From Methylobacterium gnaphalii (GTDB lineage: Bacteria; Pseudomonadota; Alphaproteobacteria; Rhizobiales; Beijerinckiaceae): DNA of 64,000 bases. Each line of letters starts with the position of its first letter. Positions within the stretch are counted from its first letter, which is position 1. This document shows, piece after piece, positions 8,929 to 18,007 of the stretch. The stretch spans positions 310,001-374,000 of the forward strand of contig NZ_BJZV01000001.1 of the NCBI RefSeq assembly GCF_007992215.1. The letters run 5' to 3'. The position numbers and the translations under genes were made by a program. Below the pieces are notes generated by a model. The model was not told where the DNA came from and did no database searches. It saw only the letters and a program-made list of their open reading frames with translations.

Positions 8929-9002
8929 GGTTCGGCCAAGAGACCAGGAGGCGCTCGACACACAACGCCTCGGATCGACAGGAATGACGAGGAGGCGGTT
9001 TG

Positions 9003-9848
9003 ATGGCGACGCGCATTGACCCCAAGGAGAAATCGGGTGCTGCCGCGAAGGATGCCAAGGCTGGAAACAGGCCGGCCGGCGCTATCGCGAAGCCGCCCCT
9101 GAAATCCGCGCCGGTCGCCGCAAAACCTGCCGCCGCTCCAGCTCCGAAGCCAGCTGCCGCAGCCGCGCCTACCAAGATTCAGGACAAGCCGGCCGCCAAG
9201 TCTCCAGCCCTGAAGGCTGCTACGGCCGTGCCGAAGGCTGTTCCCGCAACAGTGACGGTGCCCGAACTGGCCGCAGCCAAGCCTGTGGCTTCCAAGGTCG
9301 AGGCATCGAAGCCCGTTGAGAGCAAGCCGGCCGCCGCGACAAGCGCCGCGCCGAAGGCAAGCCCTGCTCCGTCAACCGAGGCGAAGCCTGCGAATTCCAA
9401 CGTCGAGACGCCTGCTCCCGCCGCGAAGGTCGAGACCAAGGTCGCTGAGGCAAAGCCTGTCGAGGCCAGGCCTGCTCCGGTGGCCAAGATCGAGGCCGAG
9501 CCGGCCCCGGCTCCCGTTCCTGTGGCGAAGCCTGCCGCAGCTCCGGAGACGCCGGCACCGCAGGCCACGAAGCCGGCACCGAAGTACGGCGCTGCGGCGG
9601 TTGTCGGATTCGGCGCCTCCGCCTCCTCGGCTCAGTTCACCGAGATCAACGAGACCGTGTTCGCCTTCGTCCGCAAGGAAGGCGAGGCTGCACTGGCTCA
9701 CATGCAGGCGCTGTCGAAGGTGAAGTCGCCGGCCGAACTGATCCGCCTGCAGGTGGGCGAGTTCCAGCGTGCAGCCGATTCCTCGCTGAGCTGCATCAGC
9801 GCGATCGTGCGCACCGCGAGCCGCTTTGGCGGCGCACGCCTGCCGTGA
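9003..9848 (+). CDS. Phasin with long Ala/Pro/Lys-rich N-terminal tail
   Basis: A 281-residue protein in two parts. Residues ~1-195 are low-complexity, dominated by Ala, Pro, Lys, Val and Glu with recurring xxKPAAxPAPK-like units. Residues ~205-281 are a phasin domain, recognised by FTEINETVFAFVRKEGEAAL and VKSPAELIRLQVGEFQRA. A K/P/A-rich segment joined to a phasin recalls Pseudomonas PhaF, which links PHA granules to the nucleoid. There the basic tail is C-terminal; here it is N-terminal and mixed with acidic residues. The ATG at 9003 has GAGGAGG a few bases upstream and beats the TTG at 9000. It lies 134 nt after the first phasin, so the two may be co-expressed. Granule association is likely; DNA binding is speculative. 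Confidence 0.75.
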   Translation: MATRIDPKEKSGAAAKDAKAGNRPAGAIAKPPLKSAPVAAKPAAAPAPKPAAAAAPTKIQDKPAAKSPALKAATAVPKAVPATVTVPELAAAKPVASKVEASKPVESKPAAATSAAPKASPAPSTEAKPANSNVETPAPAAKVETKVAEAKPVEARPAPVAKIEAEPAPAPVPVAKPAAAPETPAPQATKPAPKYGAAAVVGFGASASSAQFTEINETVFAFVRKEGEAALAHMQALSKVKSPAELIRLQVGEFQRAADSSLSCISAIVRTASRFGGARLP

Positions 9849-9930
9849 CATCGTACTCGGGCTAGGCCACTCGCCTGCCCGATTGGGCGTGATAGATAGC
9901 CCGAAAGCTCACTGCCTTCGGGAGACTGCC

Positions 9931-11394
9931 ATGCCTCGTCCGCCCTCCATGCCGGCCCGCCTTCTGGCCGCCGTCCTGGGCGCCTCGGCCTGTCTCGCTC
10001 CGCTGCCGCTGCTCGCACAGACAACGGCCGAGCGGGCGGCGATCGAGAAGGTGCCCCCGCTTTCGAAGGGCGAGATCCAGCTTTCCTTCGCGCCCGTCGT
10101 GAAGAAGGCCGCGCCGTCCGTCGTCAACGTCTACGCTTCGCATGTCGAGAAGCGGAATCCCCGCTCCAGTGCCATGGCCGAGTTCATGCGCCGCTTCTTC
10201 GGAGAGGACGCGCCTGGCCGTGGCCTCGGCGGGACACCGGGCGAGCGGGCCCAGCGCTCCCTCGGCTCCGGCGTGATCGTCGACGCGTCGGGCCTCGTCA
10301 TCACCAACAACCACGTCATCGAGAACATGAACGAGGTGAAGGTCTCGCTCGCCGATCGCCGCGAGTTCGAGGCCAGCATCGTGCTGCGCGACCCGCGCAC
10401 CGACCTCGCCGTCCTCAAGATCAAGACGCCGGGCGATGTCGCACCGATGCCGATCGGCGATTCCGACCATCTCGAGGTCGGCGACTTCGTCATGGCGATC
10501 GGCAATCCCTTCGGCGTCGGCCAGACGGTGACGCAGGGCATTATCTCAGCACTGGCGCGCACGCAGGTCGGCTCGTCCGACTACCAGTTCTTCATCCAGA
10601 CCGACGCTGCCATCAATCCCGGCAATTCCGGCGGCGCGCTGGTTGACCTCAAGGGACACCTCGTCGGCGTCAACACCGCCATCTACTCGCAATCCGGAGG
10701 CAGCCACGGCATCGGCTTCGCGATACCGGCCAGCATGATCAAGGCCGTGGTCGAGACGGCCAAGGCCGGTGGAACGACGGTGCGGCGCCCCTGGCTCGGT
10801 GCGCGCCTCCAGACGGTGACCCCCGACATCGCCGAGAGCGTCGGCCTCGACCGACCGACCGGCGTCCTCGTCGCCAGCATGCAGCCGAAGAGCCCGGCGG
10901 AGGAATCCGGCCTCAAACGCGGCGACATCGTTCTCACCATCGACGGTCAGCCGGTCGATGACCCGGAGGCCTTCGGCTATCGCTTCGCGCTCAAGGGCAT
11001 TACCGGAAAGGCCGTCTTCGGCGTCCAGCGCGGCGCGAAGAAGCAAACAGTCGAGGTAAAGCTCGGCCCGGCGCCGGAGACCCGGCCGCGCGACGTCCTG
11101 AAGGTGAGGAGCCGATCGCCCTTCGCCGGCGCAACCCTTGTCAACACCTCGCCTGCGGTGGCCGAGGAGATGCAGGTCGATCTGCCCGGTGAAGGTGTTG
11201 CGGTGACCGATGTCGACGAGAACTCGATCGCGGCCCGCGCCGGCTTCAAGAAAGGCGACGTGATCATCGCCATCAACGGCAGCACGGTGAACTCGACGAA
11301 GGACCTCGAACGGATGACCCGGGACAGCCTGGGCATCTGGGAAATCTCGATCAATCGCGGCGGCTCGGTGCTGACCTCGGTCTTCCGGGGATAG
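9931..11394 (+). CDS. Do-family periplasmic serine protease (DegP/DegQ/HtrA type)
   Basis: A 487-residue periplasmic protease/chaperone. The N-terminal ~30 residues form a Sec signal peptide (hydrophobic core RLLAAVLGASACLAPLPLL, likely cleavage near LAQ). The trypsin-like domain has the full triad: His128 in ITNNHVIENM, Asp158 in DPRTDLAVLKI and Ser233 in INPGNSGGAL. Two PDZ domains follow, with cores at TGVLVASMQPKSPAEESGL and the C-terminal VTDVDENSIAARAGFKKGD. It degrades or refolds misfolded envelope proteins. The ATG at 9931 has GGGAG upstream and gives the signal peptide; the open frame upstream does not add anything protein-like. It is followed after 61 nt by rarA in the same direction, a pairing common in this order. 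Confidence 0.92.
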   Translation: MPRPPSMPARLLAAVLGASACLAPLPLLAQTTAERAAIEKVPPLSKGEIQLSFAPVVKKAAPSVVNVYASHVEKRNPRSSAMAEFMRRFFGEDAPGRGLGGTPGERAQRSLGSGVIVDASGLVITNNHVIENMNEVKVSLADRREFEASIVLRDPRTDLAVLKIKTPGDVAPMPIGDSDHLEVGDFVMAIGNPFGVGQTVTQGIISALARTQVGSSDYQFFIQTDAAINPGNSGGALVDLKGHLVGVNTAIYSQSGGSHGIGFAIPASMIKAVVETAKAGGTTVRRPWLGARLQTVTPDIAESVGLDRPTGVLVASMQPKSPAEESGLKRGDIVLTIDGQPVDDPEAFGYRFALKGITGKAVFGVQRGAKKQTVEVKLGPAPETRPRDVLKVRSRSPFAGATLVNTSPAVAEEMQVDLPGEGVAVTDVDENSIAARAGFKKGDVIIAINGSTVNSTKDLERMTRDSLGIWEISINRGGSVLTSVFRG

Positions 11395-11455
11395 GCGACG
11401 GCCTGCTGCCGTCCTTGGGCTTGCCGAGCGGATAGCCCACGGTGTTGATGCCCGG

Positions 11456-12769
11456 ATGTCCGATCTCTTCGCCTCGGCTGGCCTCGACACCGCCGCGCCG
11501 CGCCCCCTCGCGGATCGCCTGCGCCCACAGACCCTCGGTGAGGTCGTTGGCCAGGAACATCTCACCGGGCCGGATGGCGCGCTGACGCGGCTGCTCGCCG
11601 CAAAGGCGCTCGGCTCGCTGATCTTCTGGGGGCCGCCGGGCACCGGCAAGACCACGGTGGCCCGGCTCCTCGCCCACGAAGTCGACCTGCACTTCGAGCA
11701 GATCTCGGCGATCTTCTCGGGTGTCGCCGACCTGCGGAAGGTGTTCGAGGCCGCGCGCGGCCGCCGCTCGACCGGCAGGGGCACTTTGCTCTTCGTCGAC
11801 GAGATTCACCGCTTCAACCGCGCCCAGCTCGATGCCTTCCTGCCGGTGATGGAGGATGGCACCGTCACCCTTGTCGGCGCGACGACCGAAAACCCGTCCT
11901 TCGAGCTCAATGCGGCTTTGCTCTCACGTGCCCGCGTCCTGCTGTTCCGGGCGCTGAACGATGGAGCGATCGCCAAGCTGCTCGCCCGCGCCGAGGAGCT
12001 GACCAAGCAGCCGCTGCCCCTCGACGAGGAGGCCCGTGGCGTCCTTGTGCGCATGGCCGACGGCGATGGACGTGCCTCGCTGACATTGGCGGAGGAGGTC
12101 TGGCGCTCGGCGAAGCCGGGCGAGGTGCTGAATGCCGAGACCCTGCAGGATCTCGTCCAGCGTCGGGCGCCGATCTACGACAAGTCGCAGGAGGGCCACT
12201 ACAACCTGATCAGCGCGCTGCATAAGACGGTGCGCGGCTCGGACCCGGATGCGGCGCTCTACTATCTCTGCCGGATGCTCGATGGCGGCGAGGACCGCCT
12301 GTTCATCGCCCGGCGGCTCGTGCGCATGGCGGTGGAGGATATCGGGCTGGCCGACCCTCAGGCGCTGGTGATCGCCAACGCGGCCAAGGACGCCTTCGAC
12401 TTCCTCGGCTCGCCGGAGGGCGAACTCGCCCTGGCCCAGGCCACGGTCTATCTCGCCTGCGCCCCCAAATCGAACGCGGTGTACAACGCCTACAAGGCGG
12501 CGACGCGGGTCGCGAAGGAGAACGGCTCGCTGCCGCCGCCGCGGGTCATCCTCAACGCGCCGACCAAGCTGATGAAGGCGATCGGCTACGGTGACAGCTA
12601 CCGCTACGACCACGACGAGCCGGATGCCTTCTCCGGCCAGGATTACTGGCCGGAGAAGCTGGGGCGGCAGTATTTCTACGAGCCGACCGACCGCGGGATG
12701 GAGACGCGCTACCGCGAACGCCTGGCCTATTGGGAGCGGCTGCGCCGGGAACGGCGCGGCGAGGACTAA
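11456..12769 (+). CDS. rarA: Replication-associated recombination protein A (AAA+ ATPase)
   Basis: A 437-residue member of the RarA/MgsA/WRNIP1 clamp-loader-like AAA+ ATPases, which act at stalled replication forks with RecA and SSB. It starts with a short region reading PLADRLRPQTLGEVVGQEHL. Walker A is WGPPGTGKTT and Walker B LLFVDEIHRFN, followed by sensor-1 GATTENPSFE. The C-terminal half contains the tetramerisation stretch SALHKTVRGSDPDAALYYL and NAPTKLMKAIGYG. Length and architecture are complete. It lies 61 nt after the DegP-type gene with no terminator between, so it is probably co-transcribed. Confidence 0.93.
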   Translation: MSDLFASAGLDTAAPRPLADRLRPQTLGEVVGQEHLTGPDGALTRLLAAKALGSLIFWGPPGTGKTTVARLLAHEVDLHFEQISAIFSGVADLRKVFEAARGRRSTGRGTLLFVDEIHRFNRAQLDAFLPVMEDGTVTLVGATTENPSFELNAALLSRARVLLFRALNDGAIAKLLARAEELTKQPLPLDEEARGVLVRMADGDGRASLTLAEEVWRSAKPGEVLNAETLQDLVQRRAPIYDKSQEGHYNLISALHKTVRGSDPDAALYYLCRMLDGGEDRLFIARRLVRMAVEDIGLADPQALVIANAAKDAFDFLGSPEGELALAQATVYLACAPKSNAVYNAYKAATRVAKENGSLPPPRVILNAPTKLMKAIGYGDSYRYDHDEPDAFSGQDYWPEKLGRQYFYEPTDRGMETRYRERLAYWERLRRERRGED

Positions 12770-12880
12770 GCGAAGCGGGGCCGTATTGTGCGGATTATCG
12801 AACAGGCCGTGCCGATAGCGTCCGATTATCCATCGACCATGAGCGAGCTACATGGGTCTTCATTCCAGAGGAGATGATCC

Positions 12881-13759
12881 ATGATCGACATCGCAAAAGC
12901 CGGCACGTTCAAGCTCGGCGATCGCACGGTGAAGCGTCTCGGCTACGGCGCGATGCAACTCGCGGGGCCGGGCGTTTTCGGGCCGCCGAAGGACCGGCAG
13001 GCCGCGATCGCGGTATTGCGCGAGGCGGTGGCGAGCGGCGTCGACCACATCGACACCAGCGACTTCTACGGCCCGCACGTCACCAACCAGATCATCCGAG
13101 AGGCGCTGCATCCCTATCCGGACGATCTCGTGATCGTCACCAAGATCGGGGCCAAGCGCGGCGCGGATGCATCCTGGAACAAGGCCTTCTCGGCCGCGGA
13201 GTTGACGAGCGCGGTCCACGACAACCTGCGCAACCTCGGCGTCGAGATCCTCGACGTCGTGAACCTGCGGCTGATGTTCGATGTGCACGGTCCGGCCGAA
13301 GGCCCGATCGAGGAGCCGCTCTCGGTCCTGGCGGGATTGCAGAAGCAGGGCCTCGTGCGCCACATCGGCTTGAGCAATGCGACCGCGAAGCAAGTCGCCG
13401 ATGGCCGCAAGATCACGGACATCGTCTGCGTCCAGAACCAGTACAACCTTGCTCACCGCGAGGATGACGCGCTGATCGATAGCCTCGCCGCGACCGGCAC
13501 GGCTTATGTGCCGTTCTTCCCGCTCGGTGGCTTCTCGCCTCTGCAATCGACGGCGCTTTCAGACGTCGCCGCGAAGCTGGGCGCGACACCGATGCAGGTC
13601 GCGCTGGCGTGGCTGTTGACGCGCGCGCCGAACATCCTGCTGATCCCCGGCACGTCCTCGGTTGGCCATCTTCGCGAAAACCTCGCCGCGGCTGATCTGG
13701 AACTGTCCGAGGAGACGATGCAGGCCCTCGATCTGATCGCGGCCGAGAAGGGCACCTGA
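12881..13759 (+). CDS. Aldo/keto reductase family oxidoreductase
   Basis: A 292-residue NADPH-dependent aldo/keto reductase with a TIM-barrel fold. The tetrad is visible: Asp and Tyr in HIDTSDFYGP, Lys in VIVTKIGAKRG, and the His position in LMFDVHGP. The nucleotide-binding end is LIPGTSSVGHLRENLAA. The sequence resembles short AKRs annotated as YdbC-like or pyridoxal reductase-like; the physiological carbonyl substrate is unknown. The ATG at 12881 follows AGAGGAGATGATCC, a good ribosome-binding site. It is convergent with the TetR gene, with 5 nt between stop codons. The 111-bp gap after rarA probably holds its own promoter. Confidence 0.88.
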   Translation: MIDIAKAGTFKLGDRTVKRLGYGAMQLAGPGVFGPPKDRQAAIAVLREAVASGVDHIDTSDFYGPHVTNQIIREALHPYPDDLVIVTKIGAKRGADASWNKAFSAAELTSAVHDNLRNLGVEILDVVNLRLMFDVHGPAEGPIEEPLSVLAGLQKQGLVRHIGLSNATAKQVADGRKITDIVCVQNQYNLAHREDDALIDSLAATGTAYVPFFPLGGFSPLQSTALSDVAAKLGATPMQVALAWLLTRAPNILLIPGTSSVGHLRENLAAADLELSEETMQALDLIAAEKGT

Positions 13760-13764
13760 GCCGG

Positions 13765-14334
13765 CTAGTTTTTCGGGGCGGGCAGGAGGCGCATCTCCAG
13801 GCGTGCGAGGAGCCGCTCGAACAGGCTAGGATCATCCATCGCGCGGGCGGCCACGAGGCCGCCCTGGATGAGGGCGACTGCGTCTTCCGCCAGCGGCTGT
13901 GCCTCCGCCTCGTCGAGACCCTGTCTGGCGAGGGCCGTGGCTAGAGCATCCCGCCAGCCGGCGAAGTAGACGTTGATCCGCTCGGCAAAACGATCGCGCG
14001 CATCGCCGAGCGCGAGCGCTCCGATCAGACACACCCGCCGCCCCGAGCGGAAATAGGCGAGCGTGTCGGCGAGCATGGCGCGGATGGCCGCCGAGGCATC
14101 GGCCTCTTCGCGGAGCGGCTTGAACATCCGTGTCTCGAACCACTCGTCGATCTCGTCGAGCACGGCATTGGCCATCTCCTCCTTCCCGCCGGGGAAGAAG
14201 TTGTAGAGGCTGCCTTTGCCCAGCTCCGTGCGCTGCCCGATCAGGGACAGGCTCGCGCCCTCGTAGCCGTATTCCCGGAAGACCTCGGCCAGCGCGGGCA
14301 GGACGTCCGCGCGGGCCTTCACGGTTCGTGCCAT
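13765..14334 (-). CDS. TetR/AcrR-family transcriptional repressor
   Basis: A 189-residue TetR-type regulator. The N-terminal helix-turn-helix spans about residues 10-55, with the typical VFREYGYEGASLSLIGQRT and ELGKGSLYNFFPGGKEEM stretches. The C-terminal helical part would bind an unknown ligand and dimerise. It is the second gene of a two-gene minus-strand operon, 11 nt after the DUF1348 gene. Two identical-type palindromes at 14843-14877, upstream of the operon, are the obvious binding sites, so it probably represses its own operon and releases it on ligand binding. Confidence 0.9.
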   Translation of the reverse strand: MARTVKARADVLPALAEVFREYGYEGASLSLIGQRTELGKGSLYNFFPGGKEEMANAVLDEIDEWFETRMFKPLREEADASAAIRAMLADTLAYFRSGRRVCLIGALALGDARDRFAERINVYFAGWRDALATALARQGLDEAEAQPLAEDAVALIQGGLVAARAMDDPSLFERLLARLEMRLLPAPKN

Positions 14335-14345
14335 CGCGTGCTCGC

Positions 14346-14819
14346 TTAAAGCCCCAATTCGGTCAGCCCGGGATGATCGGCCGGCCGCGGTGCGGAGCGA
14401 TCCCAGTGAAAGAGCCGCTCGCTCTCCTGGATCGCGATGTCGTTGATGCTGGCGTGCCTTACCTTCATCAGGCCCTTCTCGTCGAACTCCCAGTTCTCGT
14501 TGCCATAGGCACGGAACCAGCTGCCGGAGGCGTTGCGGTACTCGTAGGCGAAGCGCACCGCGATGCGGTTTTCGGAATGAGCCCAGATCTCCTTGATCAG
14601 GCGATACTCGTGCTCATGCTCCCATTTCCGAGTCAGGAAGTTCACGATCGCCTCGCGGCCTTGGAAGATCATCGAGCGATTCCGCCAGCGGCTGTCGACC
14701 GTATAGGCGAGCGAGACCTTCTCAGGGTTGCAGCCATTCCAGCCATCCTCAGCCGCGCGGACCTTCTTCACGGCACTCTCATAGGTGAACGGCGGCAGGG
14801 GAGGGCGGCTCTCGGACAT
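14346..14819 (-). CDS. DUF1348 (NTF2-like/SnoaL-fold) protein
   Basis: A 157-residue protein of the DUF1348 family, predicted to have the cone-shaped NTF2-like/SnoaL fold. Family marks are [18 protein letters not shown] near the N-terminus, [41 protein letters not shown] and the C-terminal [17 protein letters not shown]. The family is often found next to TetR regulators and is thought to act on small, possibly electrophilic, compounds; no reaction is established. The start at 14819 has GGAG 7 nt upstream. It is the first gene of the operon with TetR, and its promoter overlaps two operators at 14843-14877. Confidence 0.85.
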   Translation of the reverse strand: MSESRPPLPPFTYESAVKKVRAAEDGWNGCNPEKVSLAYTVDSRWRNRSMIFQGREAIVNFLTRKWEHEHEYRLIKEIWAHSENRIAVRFAYEYRNASGSWFRAYGNENWEFDEKGLMKVRHASINDIAIQESERLFHWDRSAPRPADHPGLTELGL

Positions 14820-14842
14820 GACGGGCTCCAGGCGGCAACAAT

Positions 14843-14877
14843 TGTACCGATCAGTACAACATGTACCGATCGGTACA
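14843..14877 (-). promoter_or_regulatory. Tandem TetR-type operators
   Basis: Two 16-bp palindromes, TGTACCGATCAGTACA (14843-14858, one symmetry mismatch) and TGTACCGATCGGTACA (14862-14877, perfect), lie 19 bp apart from start to start. They are 24-58 bp upstream of the DUF1348 start codon, where the promoter should be. The GTACCGATCGGTAC core is the kind of site bound by TetR repressors of this sort. The cognate regulator is presumably the TetR gene at 13765. Confidence 0.85.
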
Positions 14878-14987
14878 GACAGGCTGCCTTTCTGTCAATT
14901 GGCTTGCCTCGTGCCGCATCGTCAGGCCGTGCTGTGCCGTGATAGGCCCCCATCGGTCGAAAAGACGGATAAGGACAGTCGCGCTCG

Positions 14988-16493
14988 ATGCAGGCCTATC
15001 GTTCCCTCGCCACAACCTTCTCGCGGCTCGGCGCCATCGAAGACGCATCCGGCATCCTCGGCTGGGATATGCAGACCCTGATGCCGGACGGTGCGTCCGA
15101 CATGCGCGGCGAACAGCTTGCGACCCTGAACGTACTGGCCCACGAGATCCTGACCTCGCCACAGACCGCGGAAGCGCTCGCCGAAGCCGAGGAGGAGGTT
15201 GCGGGACTCGGCGAGTGGGAGCGCGCCAATCTTCGCGAGATGCGCCGAGCCTACATCCATGCCTCGGCGGTGCCCGCGGATCTCGTCGAGGCGAGCTCCA
15301 AGGCCTCGACCCGTTCGGAGATGGCCTGGCGGGAGGCGCGCCGGCAGGGCAACTTCGCCATGCTGGCTCCGCACTTGGCCGAGACGCTGCGTCTGCAGCG
15401 GCGGATCGGCGAGGTGAAAGGTGCTGTGCTCGGCCTCTCGCCCTATGATGCCCTTCTCGACGGCTATGACCCGGGCATGCGGCAGGCCCGGATCGATCCG
15501 CTCTTCGCGCTGCTGCGCGCCACTCTTCCCGACCTCCTCGGCCGTGCGCAGGCGCGCCAGGCTGCGCAGCCCAAGGCCGTTCCGTTACCTGGCCGTTTTC
15601 CGGTCGAGAACCAGAAGGATCTCGGTCTCACGCTGATGCGGGCGGCGGGTTTCGATTTCGACCGCGGCCGGCTCGATGTGAGCCTGCACCCGTTCTGCGG
15701 CGGCGCCACGGACGATGTTCGCATCACCACCCGCTACGACGAGGCCGACGCGACCCGTGCCCTGATGGGCGTGATGCACGAGACGGGGCATGCGCTCTAC
15801 GAGCAGGGCCGCCCGGCCGCCTGGCGTCATCAGCCGGTGAGCCAGGCGCGCGGCATGAGCCTTCACGAGAGCCAGTCGCTCCTCATCGAGATGCAAGCCT
15901 GCCGCAGCCGCGAATTCGTCGCCTTCTTGGCGCCGCGCTTGCGCGAGGCCTTCGGCGGCGAGGGTCCGGCCTGGGAGGCCGACAACGTCTATCGCCTCTA
16001 CACCCGGGTCGAGCCGGGCTTCATCCGCGTCGATGCCGACGAGGTGACATACCCAGCCCACATCCTGCTCCGCTACGAGCTGGAGACGGCGATGATCGCG
16101 GGCGATCTGGCGGTGGCCGATCTGCCCGGCGCCTTCAACGATGGCGTGCGCCGGCTCCTCGGTCTCACCGTGACGGATGATCGGGACGGTTGCCTGCAGG
16201 ACATCCACTGGCCCGGCGGCAGCTTCGGCTACTTCCCGACCTACACCCTCGGCGCGATGGGCGCGGCGCAGCTCTTCGCGGCGGCCTGCGAGGCGCTCCC
16301 CGGCATCCGGCCGGCCCTGGCGCAGGGCGATTTTTCGGCGTTGCGGGGCTGGTTGCGCGACAATATCCACGCCAAGGGGAGCGTGCTGCAGACCGACGAG
16401 CTGTTCGTTGCCGCCACCGGCAAGCCCCTCGGCGCCGAGGACTTTCTGGCGCATCTCGAACGGCGCTATGCCGCCGACGCTGCCGTGTCCTGA
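14988..16493 (+). CDS. M32 family carboxypeptidase (carboxypeptidase Taq)
   Basis: A 501-residue cytoplasmic metallocarboxypeptidase of family M32. The zinc motif HETGH is at residues 264-268 in GVMHETGHALYEQG, and the downstream family motif HESQSLLIEMQ carries the third ligand. Further family marks are ILGWDMQTLMP near the N-terminus, DVRITTRYDE, and the C-terminal GSFGYFPTYTLGAMGAAQLF. It trims C-terminal residues from peptides with broad specificity. The ATG at 14988 has only a weak ribosome-binding site. The TetR operators upstream are nearer the divergent DUF1348 gene (110 bp or more from this start), but an effect on this gene cannot be excluded. Confidence 0.93.
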   Translation: MQAYRSLATTFSRLGAIEDASGILGWDMQTLMPDGASDMRGEQLATLNVLAHEILTSPQTAEALAEAEEEVAGLGEWERANLREMRRAYIHASAVPADLVEASSKASTRSEMAWREARRQGNFAMLAPHLAETLRLQRRIGEVKGAVLGLSPYDALLDGYDPGMRQARIDPLFALLRATLPDLLGRAQARQAAQPKAVPLPGRFPVENQKDLGLTLMRAAGFDFDRGRLDVSLHPFCGGATDDVRITTRYDEADATRALMGVMHETGHALYEQGRPAAWRHQPVSQARGMSLHESQSLLIEMQACRSREFVAFLAPRLREAFGGEGPAWEADNVYRLYTRVEPGFIRVDADEVTYPAHILLRYELETAMIAGDLAVADLPGAFNDGVRRLLGLTVTDDRDGCLQDIHWPGGSFGYFPTYTLGAMGAAQLFAAACEALPGIRPALAQGDFSALRGWLRDNIHAKGSVLQTDELFVAATGKPLGAEDFLAHLERRYAADAAVS

Positions 16494-16583
16494 CGCCGCC
16501 CTGGGCTCCAGACGCTGGACCGGCCGAGCGGTTGCTTGTACGCAGCCGCCCCTTCCCAGAAACCGGCCAGAGAGTTTTCGCAC

Positions 16584-17858
16584 ATGGCGGCTTGCGGCCT
16601 CGACTTCGGCACGTCCAACACGACGCTGGGCCTCGCCACGGCTGGGCGGCCCTCGCTGCTGCCGCTGGAAGGCGCGCACCGGACGATTCCAAGCGCGATC
16701 TTCTTTAGCCCGCGCCACGAGGCCCTCATCGGCCGCGCCGCGATCGAGGCCTATGTCGAGGGCACGGCGGGCCGGCTGATGCGCAGCCTGAAATCGGTGC
16801 TCGGCTCGAACCTGATCGAGGAGAGCACGCCGATCGGCCGCGAGCGCCTGCGCTTCCGCGAGGTCATTGCCCGCTACCTCGCCGCGGTGAAGCAGAGAGC
16901 CGAGGCAGCCGGTGGCATCGAGCTCGACACCGTGGTGCATGGCCGCCCGGTCCATTTCGTCGATGGCGACGAGGTCGGCGACCGCAAGGCGGAGGACACC
17001 CTGCGCGCCATCGCGGGTGAGGTCGGCTTCCGGCACGTCCGATTCCAGTACGAGCCGATCGCCGCGGCGCTCGATTACGAGCAATCCGTCGAACGTGAAG
17101 AGATCGCCCTGATCGCCGATATCGGCGGTGGCACCTCGGACTTCTCCATCGTGCGACTCTCGCCCGAGCGCCACCGCCGCGCCGAGCGCGCTGAGGACAT
17201 CCTGGCCAATGACGGCGTGCGCATCGGCGGCACGGATTTCGACCGGCGGCTCAGCCTCGGTACGGTGATGCCGCTGATGGGCCTCGGCAGCCCGATGAAG
17301 CGCGCCGACCTTCTGGTGCCGAACGGCTATTTCCACGACCTCGCCACCTGGTCGAGCATCAACCGACTCTACGACCGCAAGGTCTATCGCGAGTTGGAGG
17401 AAGTGGCGCGGGATGCGGCGCGTCCCGAACTGATCGACCGCCTGCGTACCGTCGTCGAGGTCGAGCGGGGGCATGCGCTGGCCATGGCGGTGGAGGGAGC
17501 CAAGATCGCAGCATCCGACAGAGACCACGGACGCATCGACCTCGATTGGGTCGAGCCCGGTCTCGCCGTTGCCGTCGATCGCGCAAGTCTGGCCCTGCAG
17601 ACTGGCGCCTTGGCCGAACGGATTGCCGAGCGGATCGGGCGCTGCCTGACCCAGGCCGGGCTCGCCGCCGATGCCATCGACGCAATCTTCCTCACGGGCG
17701 GCTCGACTGGGCTGCCGCATGTCCGCGCTGCGCTCTGCGCCTGCGTGCCGGAGGCGCGGATCGTGGATGGCGACACATTCGGCTCGGTGGGCGTCGGGCT
17801 GGCGATCGAGGCGGCGCGGCAGTTCGGGCCGGCCCGGATGCTGGCGGCTGCCGGCTGA
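16584..17858 (+). CDS. YegD-like Hsp70 family protein lacking the substrate-binding domain
   Basis: A 424-residue Hsp70-fold protein consisting of little more than the actin-like ATPase domain. Phosphate-1 is GLDFGTSNTTLG at the N-terminus, phosphate-2 ADIGGGTSDFSIVRL near the middle and the adenosine motif FLTGGSTGLPHVR close to the end. There is no peptide-binding beta domain or lid as in DnaK, which matches the YegD subgroup. The client and role of YegD are not established. I start at the ATG at 16584 because the conserved block begins 4 residues later. It follows the M32 gene by 90 nt and may share its transcript. Confidence 0.85.
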   Translation: MAACGLDFGTSNTTLGLATAGRPSLLPLEGAHRTIPSAIFFSPRHEALIGRAAIEAYVEGTAGRLMRSLKSVLGSNLIEESTPIGRERLRFREVIARYLAAVKQRAEAAGGIELDTVVHGRPVHFVDGDEVGDRKAEDTLRAIAGEVGFRHVRFQYEPIAAALDYEQSVEREEIALIADIGGGTSDFSIVRLSPERHRRAERAEDILANDGVRIGGTDFDRRLSLGTVMPLMGLGSPMKRADLLVPNGYFHDLATWSSINRLYDRKVYRELEEVARDAARPELIDRLRTVVEVERGHALAMAVEGAKIAASDRDHGRIDLDWVEPGLAVAVDRASLALQTGALAERIAERIGRCLTQAGLAADAIDAIFLTGGSTGLPHVRAALCACVPEARIVDGDTFGSVGVGLAIEAARQFGPARMLAAAG

Positions 17859-18007
17859 GTCCCGGTCCGCGGCCACCCTATCCGGTGCGATCCCGACACC
17901 GCCGAAGCGATTTTTCACGACACGTCCGCGCCAACATCATCCCGGTCACGTCACTCGGGCGCATCGCATCGCTTTCCGGCCGAGCGGCAGGGTGGTAGCA
18001 GCGAGCG

